Source: Astrobacterium formosum | Lineage (GTDB): Bacteria; Pseudomonadota; Alphaproteobacteria; Rhizobiales; Xanthobacteraceae | NCBI GenBank assembly: GCA_030848545.1 | Contig: JAVDCA010000005.1 | Location: 62,001 to 126,000, forward strand | Reading direction: 5' to 3' | DNA length: 64,000 bases | Part shown: positions 52,151 through 60,237 of the stretch, piece after piece | Position numbering within the stretch: position 1 is the stretch's first letter | How the letters are laid out: every line of letters begins with the position of its first letter | Notes under the pieces: model-generated | Told to the model about the DNA's origin: nothing | Seen by the model: the letters and a program-made list of their open reading frames with translations, nothing else | Databases searched by the model: none | Translations under genes and position numbers: made by a program

Positions 52151-55138
52151 ATGACTGACCTGTGGCAACGATGGTTTAGCCGATCACCCGTCGCAGCCGC
52201 GGGCAGTGCCGGCGCCGCTCCTCTCGGCGTCGCGGACGTCGCCACCGCAAAGGCAGTGGCATCACGGCAGATGCGCCGACTGTCCATCTGGGGCCTTCTT
52301 CTCGTCGCCGCCATCGTCGGCGTCACCGTGACGTTCGCCCTCAGCATGCGCAACCAGGCTCTCGAAGACACCGAACGCGAACTCGGCAATGTCGGTTCGA
52401 TACTCGCCGAACAGACGGCGCAGTCTTTCCGCGCGCTCGAGCTCGTCCAGGCCAGCCTCATCGAACACATGCGGGCCAAGGAAGTCGAGATCGAACAGCA
52501 TCTCGAACAACTGATGGGGCGGCCGAGCATCCATCGCATGCTCGCGGACAAGATCAGTGGGCTGCCGCAGATCGATGCCGTGACCATCATCAACGAGCAC
52601 GGACGGCTGATCAATTTCTCGCGTTATTGGCCGATTCCGCGCGTCGACGTCACGGATCGCGACTATTTCAAAGCACTGCGTGACGATACCGAAAAGATGG
52701 TTTTCCTCAGCGAACCCGTGCAGAATCGCGGTACCGGAACGTGGACGATCTATCTTGCCCGCAAGATCACTTCGTCCGATGGACGGTTTCTCGGCCTCGT
52801 CCTCGGCGCCATGCGGCTGCAGTACTTCGAACAGCAGTTCGCTTCGATCGCCTTCAGCGAGAAGCAGGGATCGATCGCGCTGTTTCGCGGCGACGGCATG
52901 CTGCTCACGCGCTACCCGGAGGAGCCGGGCACGGTCGGGCGTGTCTATTCGAAGCTGGCCGGGGCGAAAGGCCAGGGCGACGGCATCATGCGCGTCGTCA
53001 GCGAACTCGACGGACAGAACAGGATCGTCGCCATCCGGTTGGTACGCGGCTTTCCCGCCATTGTGACGGTCAGCGCCACGATCGCGGCCGCGACCGCCCA
53101 GGCCGAACGCGACGCGCTCCGGCTCGCTGGCGCCGGCGGCGCTCTTGCTTTGGCCGTCGGAATCCTCGTCTTCGTCGTCGTGCGACACGCCGGTTCCGAG
53201 CGTGAAGCGACACAACGGGAGCTCCTGCTGCAACAACGAACGATCGACGTGGCCGTCAACAACATGATGCAGGGACTCGTCATGTTCGGCGCCGACGGCC
53301 GCATTGTCCTCAGCAACGATCGACATCGGGAAATCTATCGTCTCCCGCGCGAGGCCGTTGCCCCGGGGACGGATCTCCGGACGTTGATCGAGGCGCGCAA
53401 GGCGGCGGGCACGTTCGCAGGCGACGTCGACGGCTACTACGCCGAGGTCATGGATTCATTGAAGCAAGGCGGATCGGCGTTCACCAACGAGACGCCGGAT
53501 GGCCGCATGATCCACGTGATCGACAGGCCGACGCCGGACGGAGGCTGGATCGCCACCCACGAGGATGTGACGGAGCACCGCCGCGCGGAAGCCGAACGCG
53601 ACCGCAATCGCGACCTGCTCGACAAGGTGATCGAAAACGTCCCGGTGATGATCATCGTCAAGAACGCCGGCGACCTGAGATACGCCCTGCTCAATAAAGC
53701 CGGCGAGCATCGCCTCGGCCTCGAGGACGGACGCTGGGCCGGAATGACCTCCGGCGACATATTCGACGCAACGACGGCGAAGCGGGTCGAACTCGACGAC
53801 CGGCGGTGCCTGGAAAGTGGCCGGGTGTGCGTTCTCGACGACCACGAGATCAGGCTCCCGAGCGGGGCTCTACGTGTCCAGAAGACGACCCGGGTTCCGA
53901 TCATCGGCGACAACGGTGTTCCACAGTATCTCCTGGTCGTGGCCGAGGATATTACCGAACGCAAGGCCGTGGAGCGCCAACTCCAGCAGGCCATGAAGAT
54001 GGAGGCGGTCGGCAACCTCACCGGCGGCGTCGCCCACGACTTCAACAATCTTCTGATGGTGATGATCGGCAACCTCGACCTGATCGCCGAGGAGGTTGCC
54101 GACAATGCACAGACGCAAGAGAAGGTGGAGATCGTCCTGCAGTCGGCGCTCGCCGGCGCCGAGCTGACGCGGCAGATGTTGGCATTTGCCCGTCGCCAGC
54201 CGCTGAACCCCAAGAAGGTCGTTCTTCCCGATCTCATCAAGGCGACCGCTCGCCTGCTCGGCCGGACGCTGGGAGACGACGTCACCCTCGAACTGCGTAT
54301 CGCAGACGACCTGTGGACGGTCTGCGTCGACGAGTCACAGCTGCAGTCCTCGATCGTGAATATCGCCATCAACGCCCGCGACGCCATGCCGGGCGGCGGC
54401 ACGCTGATCATCGAAGCCGGCAACACGATCATCGATGCGCACAACGAGATTACGCGCGAGCGTATGGCGACCGGCGAGTACGTGGTGATATCCCTCAGCG
54501 ACACGGGCATCGGCATGTCGCCGGAGAACATTGCCCGCGTGTTCGAGCCATTCTTCACCACCAAGGCCCATGGCAAGGGCAGCGGCCTCGGCCTGAGCAT
54601 GGTGTACGGTTTCGCCAAGCAATCCGGCGGACACGTGAGCATCTACAGCGAGGTCGACCGGGGAACGACTCTCAGGATCTACCTGCCGCGCGACACGAGC
54701 GCCGCCGTGCAACGTCCGGCGCATGTGACCGAACAGCTGCCGCTGGGTGGCGGCGAAACCGTGCTCGCGGTCGACGACAACAAGGATGTCCTGGCAACCG
54801 TCACGCGCCAGCTCACCGACCTCGGTTACAACGTCGTCACGGCCGGCAGCGCCTTCTCGGCTTTGCGCCTGCTGGAAGGCGGGGTTGCGGCCGATCTCCT
54901 CTTCTCCGACATCGTCATGCCGGGCGGCCTGAGCGGCAAGGATCTCGCCGACGAGGCCCGGCGCAACTATCCGGAGCTCAAGATCCTGCTGACCTCCGGG
55001 TTTACGGACGCATTCATGGCCCACGACTCCGACCTCCACAGCACATACGGCCTGTTGGTGAAGCCGTACCGCAAGCACGACCTCGCCGCGGCGGTGCGAC
55101 GTGCTCTCGATGGCCAACCCTCGAGTGCAGCCGCATAG
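52151..55138 (+). CDS. Cache/PAS hybrid sensor histidine kinase with C-terminal receiver
   Basis: A 995-residue inner-membrane kinase. First membrane helix about 44-64, a periplasmic double-Cache-like region to about 320 (IDAVTIINEHGRLINFSRYW, DRDYFKALRDD), second helix 325-344, two PAS domains about 363-480 and 485-605, HisKA with His629 (LTGGVAHDFNNLL), ATPase with Asn741, DTGIGM and GKGSGLGLSMVYG, then a receiver with Asp920 (LLFSDIVMPGG) and Lys971. The kinase core is closely similar in plan to the one at 31648-33807. The ATG at 52151 is used; upstream frame is shadow of the EAL gene. The neighbouring REC-EAL protein is a plausible phosphorelay output. Confidence 0.93.
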   Translation: MTDLWQRWFSRSPVAAAGSAGAAPLGVADVATAKAVASRQMRRLSIWGLLLVAAIVGVTVTFALSMRNQALEDTERELGNVGSILAEQTAQSFRALELVQASLIEHMRAKEVEIEQHLEQLMGRPSIHRMLADKISGLPQIDAVTIINEHGRLINFSRYWPIPRVDVTDRDYFKALRDDTEKMVFLSEPVQNRGTGTWTIYLARKITSSDGRFLGLVLGAMRLQYFEQQFASIAFSEKQGSIALFRGDGMLLTRYPEEPGTVGRVYSKLAGAKGQGDGIMRVVSELDGQNRIVAIRLVRGFPAIVTVSATIAAATAQAERDALRLAGAGGALALAVGILVFVVVRHAGSEREATQRELLLQQRTIDVAVNNMMQGLVMFGADGRIVLSNDRHREIYRLPREAVAPGTDLRTLIEARKAAGTFAGDVDGYYAEVMDSLKQGGSAFTNETPDGRMIHVIDRPTPDGGWIATHEDVTEHRRAEAERDRNRDLLDKVIENVPVMIIVKNAGDLRYALLNKAGEHRLGLEDGRWAGMTSGDIFDATTAKRVELDDRRCLESGRVCVLDDHEIRLPSGALRVQKTTRVPIIGDNGVPQYLLVVAEDITERKAVERQLQQAMKMEAVGNLTGGVAHDFNNLLMVMIGNLDLIAEEVADNAQTQEKVEIVLQSALAGAELTRQMLAFARRQPLNPKKVVLPDLIKATARLLGRTLGDDVTLELRIADDLWTVCVDESQLQSSIVNIAINARDAMPGGGTLIIEAGNTIIDAHNEITRERMATGEYVVISLSDTGIGMSPENIARVFEPFFTTKAHGKGSGLGLSMVYGFAKQSGGHVSIYSEVDRGTTLRIYLPRDTSAAVQRPAHVTEQLPLGGGETVLAVDDNKDVLATVTRQLTDLGYNVVTAGSAFSALRLLEGGVAADLLFSDIVMPGGLSGKDLADEARRNYPELKILLTSGFTDAFMAHDSDLHSTYGLLVKPYRKHDLAAAVRRALDGQPSSAAA

Positions 55139-55246
55139 GCCAACCCCAGGACCTGCCGACCGCATCCGGCCAAGGCATCATCCGACTGATATGATTTGAG
55201 GAATTCTCGTGACCTGCGCGAATTCCTGATTCGCGCAGTCCGGGCA

Positions 55247-55275
55247 TTGACACCGTATTTTCACCACAATATTAG
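55247..55275 (+). promoter_or_regulatory. candidate promoter of the TetR-RND operon
   Basis: TTGACA at 55247-55252, 17-base spacer, TATTAG at 55270-55275, with the -10 box touching the operator-like palindrome. Confidence 0.6.
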
Positions 55276-55291
55276 AGTGAACGTTCATTCT
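55274..55291. promoter_or_regulatory. candidate TetR operator, AGAGTGAAC-GTTCATTCT
   Basis: An 18-base palindrome with one mismatch and a perfect TGAACGTTCA core, overlapping the promoter and 58 bases before the TetR gene. Autoregulation by the TetR protein is the simple reading. Confidence 0.7.
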
Positions 55292-55348
55292 CATTTAGAA
55301 ATCGCCGCATCTCATTCGGCGGGGGAACTCTCCAGACGAGGGACAGGG

Positions 55349-55966
55349 ATGCGGCGCGCCAACAGCCAGCTTCAAGCCGATCGGCGGACGGAAATCCTCG
55401 AAGCCGCACGCCGCTGCTTCGTGCGCTCGGGCTTCCATCAGGCGTCCATGCACGACATCTGCCGCGAAGCCGGCATGAGCCCGGGCAACCTTTATCGCTA
55501 CTTTCCGTCCAAGGAAGCCATCATCGCCGGCATCAGCGAGCGCGACCGCGCCGAAGTCGCCGAAACCTTCACGGCGGTTCGAGACGCCCCGGACTTCTTC
55601 GCGGCGCTCGCAGGCTTGGCCCGCATCCATCTGGTTGAACGCAGCGCCGATGATGTGGGCCTGTGCACCGAGATCATGGCGGAGAGCCGCCGAAACCCGG
55701 AAGTCGCCCGCATCTATTGCGATCTCGAACGCGGCATCAAGGCCGACATGGCCGCGATGCTGCGGCACGCGGCCGGCCGCGGCGAAGTCCGCCGTGACCT
55801 GGATTTCGATACGGTCGCGGCCATTCTGATGGCGCTCGCCGACGGCGTGTCGTGGCGTCGCGCGGTCGATCCCGGTTTCGATACGGAAACAACCATTCCG
55901 CTGGTCCTGCAGATGGTCGCGAGCCTGCTGCGGCCGGCCATCGAAGTCTCGGAGACGTCGTCATGA
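55349..55966 (+). CDS. TetR-family regulator of the RND efflux operon
   Basis: A 205-residue regulator. The N-terminal helix-turn-helix is RRTEILEAARRCFVRSGFHQ, ASMHDICREAGMSPGNLYRY, FPSKEAIIAGI, very close to AcrR-type repressors. The C-terminal ligand domain is all-helical. The ATG at 55349 follows GAGGGACAGGG. The last codons overlap the next gene by four bases (ATGA), so the repressor is co-translated with the efflux genes it probably controls. Confidence 0.92.
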   Translation: MRRANSQLQADRRTEILEAARRCFVRSGFHQASMHDICREAGMSPGNLYRYFPSKEAIIAGISERDRAEVAETFTAVRDAPDFFAALAGLARIHLVERSADDVGLCTEIMAESRRNPEVARIYCDLERGIKADMAAMLRHAAGRGEVRRDLDFDTVAAILMALADGVSWRRAVDPGFDTETTIPLVLQMVASLLRPAIEVSETSS

Positions 55967-57072
55967 AAGCAAGCCGTTTGGCCGCCGTGGGCCTCGTCGC
56001 CGCCGCCACCGTCTGGATCGCATCGGGCTATCTGTTTCCACCCGAGCACGGCAATGCCGCGATCCGCACCGAAGGCGGCGAGTCCAAGAAGCCGTTCCGC
56101 GTCGCCGTGACCGAAGTCTCGGTGGTCTCCCATGCCCGCAAGCTGGTCCTGGCGGGGCGCACCGAGGCCGATCGCCGGGTGATGGTCACTGCCCGTACCG
56201 GCGGCGTGCTCAGCGAGGTCCGGGTCCGTCGTGGCAGTCGGGTGGCCAAGGACGATGTCGTCGCGATCATGTCCGACGAGGCCCGCGAGGCGCAGGTCGC
56301 GCAGGCGCGCGCCCTGTTCACCCAGCGCAAGACCGAACTCGACGCCAAGCGACGGTTGATCGAGAACGGCACCCTGCCCCGCCTCGACCTCGTCAACCTG
56401 GAGGCCCAGCTCAAGGCCGCCGAAGCATCGCTGGCTGCCGCGGAGGCGGAACGCGACCGTGGCGTGGTGCGCGCCCCGTGGGCCGGCATCGTCACCGAGG
56501 TTCCGGTCGAAGTCGGCCAGGCCGCCTTCTCCATGGCGGGTCGCGAGATCGCGCAGCTCGTCGCCCTCGACCCCATGCTGGTGGTGGTCGAAGTCGCGGA
56601 GCGGCGGCTCGCCGGGGTCCGTCTCGGTGAGCCGGCGGACGTGCGGCTCGTCACCGGACAAAACGCCCGGGGACACATCCGCTACGTGTCCAAATCGGCG
56701 AGCCAGCAGACCCGTACCTACCGGGTCGAGGTGGAGGTCGCCAATCCGGACGGTGCCATTCCGGACGGCATCACGGCGGAAGTGGTCCTGCCCATGGCGC
56801 CCGAACCGGCTGTCCGGCTGCCCCGTTCGGCGCTGACCTTCTCGTCGGCCGGCGACCTCGGCGTGCGGACAGTGGACGACGCCGGCATGGTGGCGTTCGT
56901 TCCGGTCCGTATCCTCGAAGACCAGCAGGACACCATGTGGGTCGCAGGTCTCGCCGACCGCGCCAAGGTCATCGTGCAGGGCCAGGATTTCGTCGCCGAA
57001 GGCCAGGTCGTGACGACCCTCCCGATCACCGCTTCCGCTGCGCCGAAGACGGCAGGCAACGACGCTCCCTGA
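55963..57072 (+). CDS. RND efflux periplasmic adaptor (membrane fusion protein)
   Basis: A 369-residue adaptor. N-terminal hydrophobic anchor LAAVGLVAAATVWIASGYLF, then the lipoyl/biotinyl half (VMVTARTGGVLSEVRVRRGS), a helical hairpin (RALFTQRKTELDAKRRLIEN to AAEAERDRGVV), the second lipoyl half (VRAPWAGIVTEVPVEVGQA), and beta-barrel and membrane-proximal domains. It links the RND pump to an outer-membrane channel. No TolC-like gene is in the cluster, so the channel must be encoded elsewhere. Confidence 0.93.
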   Translation: MKASRLAAVGLVAAATVWIASGYLFPPEHGNAAIRTEGGESKKPFRVAVTEVSVVSHARKLVLAGRTEADRRVMVTARTGGVLSEVRVRRGSRVAKDDVVAIMSDEAREAQVAQARALFTQRKTELDAKRRLIENGTLPRLDLVNLEAQLKAAEASLAAAEAERDRGVVRAPWAGIVTEVPVEVGQAAFSMAGREIAQLVALDPMLVVVEVAERRLAGVRLGEPADVRLVTGQNARGHIRYVSKSASQQTRTYRVEVEVANPDGAIPDGITAEVVLPMAPEPAVRLPRSALTFSSAGDLGVRTVDDAGMVAFVPVRILEDQQDTMWVAGLADRAKVIVQGQDFVAEGQVVTTLPITASAAPKTAGNDAP

Positions 57073-57092
57073 AGCCGCCACCGCGAGGCCGA

Positions 57093-60000
57093 ATGCTCAA
57101 GTTCATCGACTACGCCATCAGCCATGCGCGACTGACGATCGCCCTCCTGATCTTCCTTCTGGTCGCCGGTTTCGTTGCCTACCGGACGATCCCCAAGGAG
57201 GCGGAGCCGGACGTCAAGGTGCCGATCATCTACGTGCAGCTCACCCAGCGAGGCATCTCGCCGGAAGACTCCGAGCGCCTGCTGCTCAAGCCGGTCGAAA
57301 CCCAGCTCAAATCGGTCGGCAACGTCAAGGAGATGCGCTCGACCGCCTATGAGGGCGGCGGCTATGTGCTGCTCGAATTCGAGGCCGGATTCAATTCCGA
57401 CGCCGCTCTTGCCGATGTGCGCGCCAAGGTCGACCAGGCCAAGCGCGACCTTCCCCGCGACGCCGACGAGCCGTCGGTGCGCGAGGTCAACCTGTCGCTC
57501 TATCCGGTCCTGGTGGTGGCGCTCGCCGGCGAGGTGCCGGAGCGCTCGCTCCTGCGCATCGCCCGCAATGCCAAGAACGCCATCGAGCAGGTGCCGGGCG
57601 TGCTCTCGGCGGAATTGCGCGGCGCCCGCGACGAAGCCATCGAGATCATCGCCGAGCCGATGCTGATGAAGAGCTACGGGGTTTCCCTCGACCAGCTCAT
57701 CTCGGCCACCAACGCCTCCAACAGCCTGATCGCCGCCGGCGCCCTCGAAGGTGAAACCGGCCGCTTCGCCGTCAAGGTGCCGGGCCTGATCGAAACCCCG
57801 CAGGACGTCCTGAAAATTCCGCTCGTCGCGTCGGCGGCCGCCTCGGTGACGCTGGGCGACGTCGCCCTAGTCAAGCCGACCTTCAAGGATCCGACCTCGG
57901 TCACGCGGGTGAATGGCCGCCCCGCCATGACCATCGAGGTGTCGAAAAGGACCGGCGCCAACCTCATCGAGACGGTCGATGCCGTGAAGGCCACGGTCGA
58001 ACGCATGAAGGCGACGTGGCCGGCCAATCTCGATGTCTCCTATACCCAGGACAAGTCGAAGACGATCCGCCAGATGCTGGCGGATCTGCAGAACTCGGTC
58101 GCGACCGGTGTCCAGCTCGTATCCGTCATCATCCTGTTCGCACTCGGATTCCGCGCTTCCCTGTTCATCGGCATCGCCATTCCGGCGTCGTTCCTCGCCG
58201 GCGTGCTCGGCCTGCAGCTCGCTGGCCTGACGGTCAACATCGTCGTCCTGTTCTCGTTGATTCTCGCCGTCGGCATGCTGGTCGACGACGCCATCATCGT
58301 GTCCGAATTCGCCGAGCGCCGGCTCGCCGAAGGCATGCCGCCCAAGGAGGCCTATGCGTTCGCCGCCAAGCGCATGGCCGGGCCGGTGGTCGCCGCGACC
58401 GCGACCCGGGTCGCCGCCTTCTCGCCACTGCTGTTCTGGCCCGGCATCGTCGGCGAATTCATGAAATACCTGCCGATCACCCTGATCGCGACCCTGTCCG
58501 CTTCCCTCGCGGTAGCGCTGGTCTTCACGCCGACACTGGGCGCCCTGCTCGGCAAGGCGGCCCCGGTCGCCCATGACGACCGCGCCGCCGAAGACGGGCT
58601 CTACATGCGCACGGTGCGGCTTGCCCTCGCCCATCCGGGACGGACGCTCCTCTCCGCCCTCGCGCTCCTGGTCGTGGTGCAGGTCGCCTACGCCAGGCTG
58701 GGCCACGGCGTCGAGTTCTTCCCGGAAGTCGAACCCGACTACGGCCAGGCGATCGTGCATGCGCGCGGCAACCTGTCCCTCGACGAGAAGAACCGGCTGG
58801 TCTCCGCCGTCGAAGGTCATGTCCTCGCCGCACCCGGCCTCGCCACCGTCTACACCCGCGTCGGCGAGCAGCCGCGCGGCTCGAGCGAAATCACCGAGGA
58901 CACGATCGGGGTCGTCCAGTTCGAATTCGGCGACTGGCAGAAGCGGCCGCCCGCCCACGAGATCATGGACCGCATCCGCACCGCGAGTGCCGAAATTCCC
59001 GGTATCCTGGTGGAAGTGACGGCCCCCCGGGGCGGCCCGCCGACCGGCAAGCCGGTCCAGGTGCAGATCGGCGCCCTCGACCCCGACGCCTTGCCGGCGG
59101 CCGCCCACAAGGTGGCAGCTCTCCTGGCCAAGCGCGGCGACATCCGTGATCTCGACGATGGCCTGCCGCTGCCGGGCATCGACTGGAAGATCAGCGTCGA
59201 CAAGGCCGAGGCGGCAAAATACGGCGCCGGCCCCAACACGGTCGGCACCGCCGTGCAGCTCGTCACCAACGGCGTCAAGGTCACCGAGTATCGCCCGTCC
59301 GATTCCGACAAGGCGGTGGACATCCTGGTCCGCTTCCCCAACGACCGCAGGAGCCTCGACCAGCTCGACGACCTGCGGGTGCAGACGGGATCCGGGCACG
59401 TGCCGATCGGAAATTTCGTCCAGCGGGCGCCGACGCCACGGGTCGGCTACATCAACCGCGTCGCCGGCAACCGCGTCATGACCATATCGGCCAACCTCGC
59501 CGGCGGCGCCCAGGCGGCGGCCGTCCAGCAGGAGATCGCCGCCGAACTTGCTGCCGCCGACCTCGGTCCAGGCGTCACCTTCAAGCTCAAGGGCGAGGAC
59601 GAGGAACGGGAAAAGGCCTCCGCCTTCCTCATGAAGGCGTTCGGCACCGCGTTGTTCCTCATCTTCGCGATCCTGCTCGCCCAGTTCAACAAATTGACCT
59701 CGGTGGGCCTGGTCCTGACCGCCGTCATCCTGTCGACCATCGGCGTCCTGCTCGGCGTGCTGGTGATGGGACAGGCGTTCGGGGTCGTCATGACGGGCAT
59801 CGGCGTCATCGCCAATGCGGGCGTCATCGTCAACAACAACATCGTGCTGATCGACACCTACGACCGCCTGCGGCGCGACGGCGTCGCCGCCTATGACGCC
59901 ATCATCGAGACCTGCCGCGAGCGCGCCCGCCCGGTCGTACTCACCGCCGTGACGGCCGTTCTGGGGGTTCTGCCGATCGCGTTCGGCATGAATGTCGACT

Positions 60001-60209
60001 TCCTGATGCGCGAAGTCACCGTCGGGGCGCCCGCTACCCAGTGGTGGGTCAGCCTTTCCACCGCGATCGTGTTCGGCCTCGGCTTCGCGACCGTGTTGAC
60101 CTTGATCGTCACCCCAGCGGCCCTGCTCGCCCTGGCCCACCTCGCCGAGCGACGTGATGCGTTGTTGGCTCGCCTCCGAAGCCGGCGAGGTGTCGCCCCA
60201 CAAGGCTGA
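57093..60209 (+). CDS. RND efflux transporter permease (AcrB/HAE1-like)
   Basis: A 1038-residue proton-driven inner-membrane pump with twelve predicted helices and two large periplasmic loops. AYRTIPKEAEPDVKVPIIYV at the N-terminus, the proton-relay segment LILAVGMLVDDAIIVSEFAE with its Asp pair, FAAKRMAGPVVAATATRVAA, and the second-half IGVIANAGVIVNNNIVLIDT (Asn-rich where many pumps read GLxxKNAILI). Length is normal. It follows the adaptor gene by 20 bases. The substrate is unknown; drugs or aromatic compounds are typical. Confidence 0.94.
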   Translation: MLKFIDYAISHARLTIALLIFLLVAGFVAYRTIPKEAEPDVKVPIIYVQLTQRGISPEDSERLLLKPVETQLKSVGNVKEMRSTAYEGGGYVLLEFEAGFNSDAALADVRAKVDQAKRDLPRDADEPSVREVNLSLYPVLVVALAGEVPERSLLRIARNAKNAIEQVPGVLSAELRGARDEAIEIIAEPMLMKSYGVSLDQLISATNASNSLIAAGALEGETGRFAVKVPGLIETPQDVLKIPLVASAAASVTLGDVALVKPTFKDPTSVTRVNGRPAMTIEVSKRTGANLIETVDAVKATVERMKATWPANLDVSYTQDKSKTIRQMLADLQNSVATGVQLVSVIILFALGFRASLFIGIAIPASFLAGVLGLQLAGLTVNIVVLFSLILAVGMLVDDAIIVSEFAERRLAEGMPPKEAYAFAAKRMAGPVVAATATRVAAFSPLLFWPGIVGEFMKYLPITLIATLSASLAVALVFTPTLGALLGKAAPVAHDDRAAEDGLYMRTVRLALAHPGRTLLSALALLVVVQVAYARLGHGVEFFPEVEPDYGQAIVHARGNLSLDEKNRLVSAVEGHVLAAPGLATVYTRVGEQPRGSSEITEDTIGVVQFEFGDWQKRPPAHEIMDRIRTASAEIPGILVEVTAPRGGPPTGKPVQVQIGALDPDALPAAAHKVAALLAKRGDIRDLDDGLPLPGIDWKISVDKAEAAKYGAGPNTVGTAVQLVTNGVKVTEYRPSDSDKAVDILVRFPNDRRSLDQLDDLRVQTGSGHVPIGNFVQRAPTPRVGYINRVAGNRVMTISANLAGGAQAAAVQQEIAAELAAADLGPGVTFKLKGEDEEREKASAFLMKAFGTALFLIFAILLAQFNKLTSVGLVLTAVILSTIGVLLGVLVMGQAFGVVMTGIGVIANAGVIVNNNIVLIDTYDRLRRDGVAAYDAIIETCRERARPVVLTAVTAVLGVLPIAFGMNVDFLMREVTVGAPATQWWVSLSTAIVFGLGFATVLTLIVTPAALLALAHLAERRDALLARLRSRRGVAPQG

Positions 60210-60237
60210 TCACCGAGTCCGCGATGGACCGCCGAAG

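Noticed and set aside
57867..60203. 778-codon open frame opposite the RND permease
   Set aside because: Shadow of the RND gene; low-complexity, charged product with no family motif.
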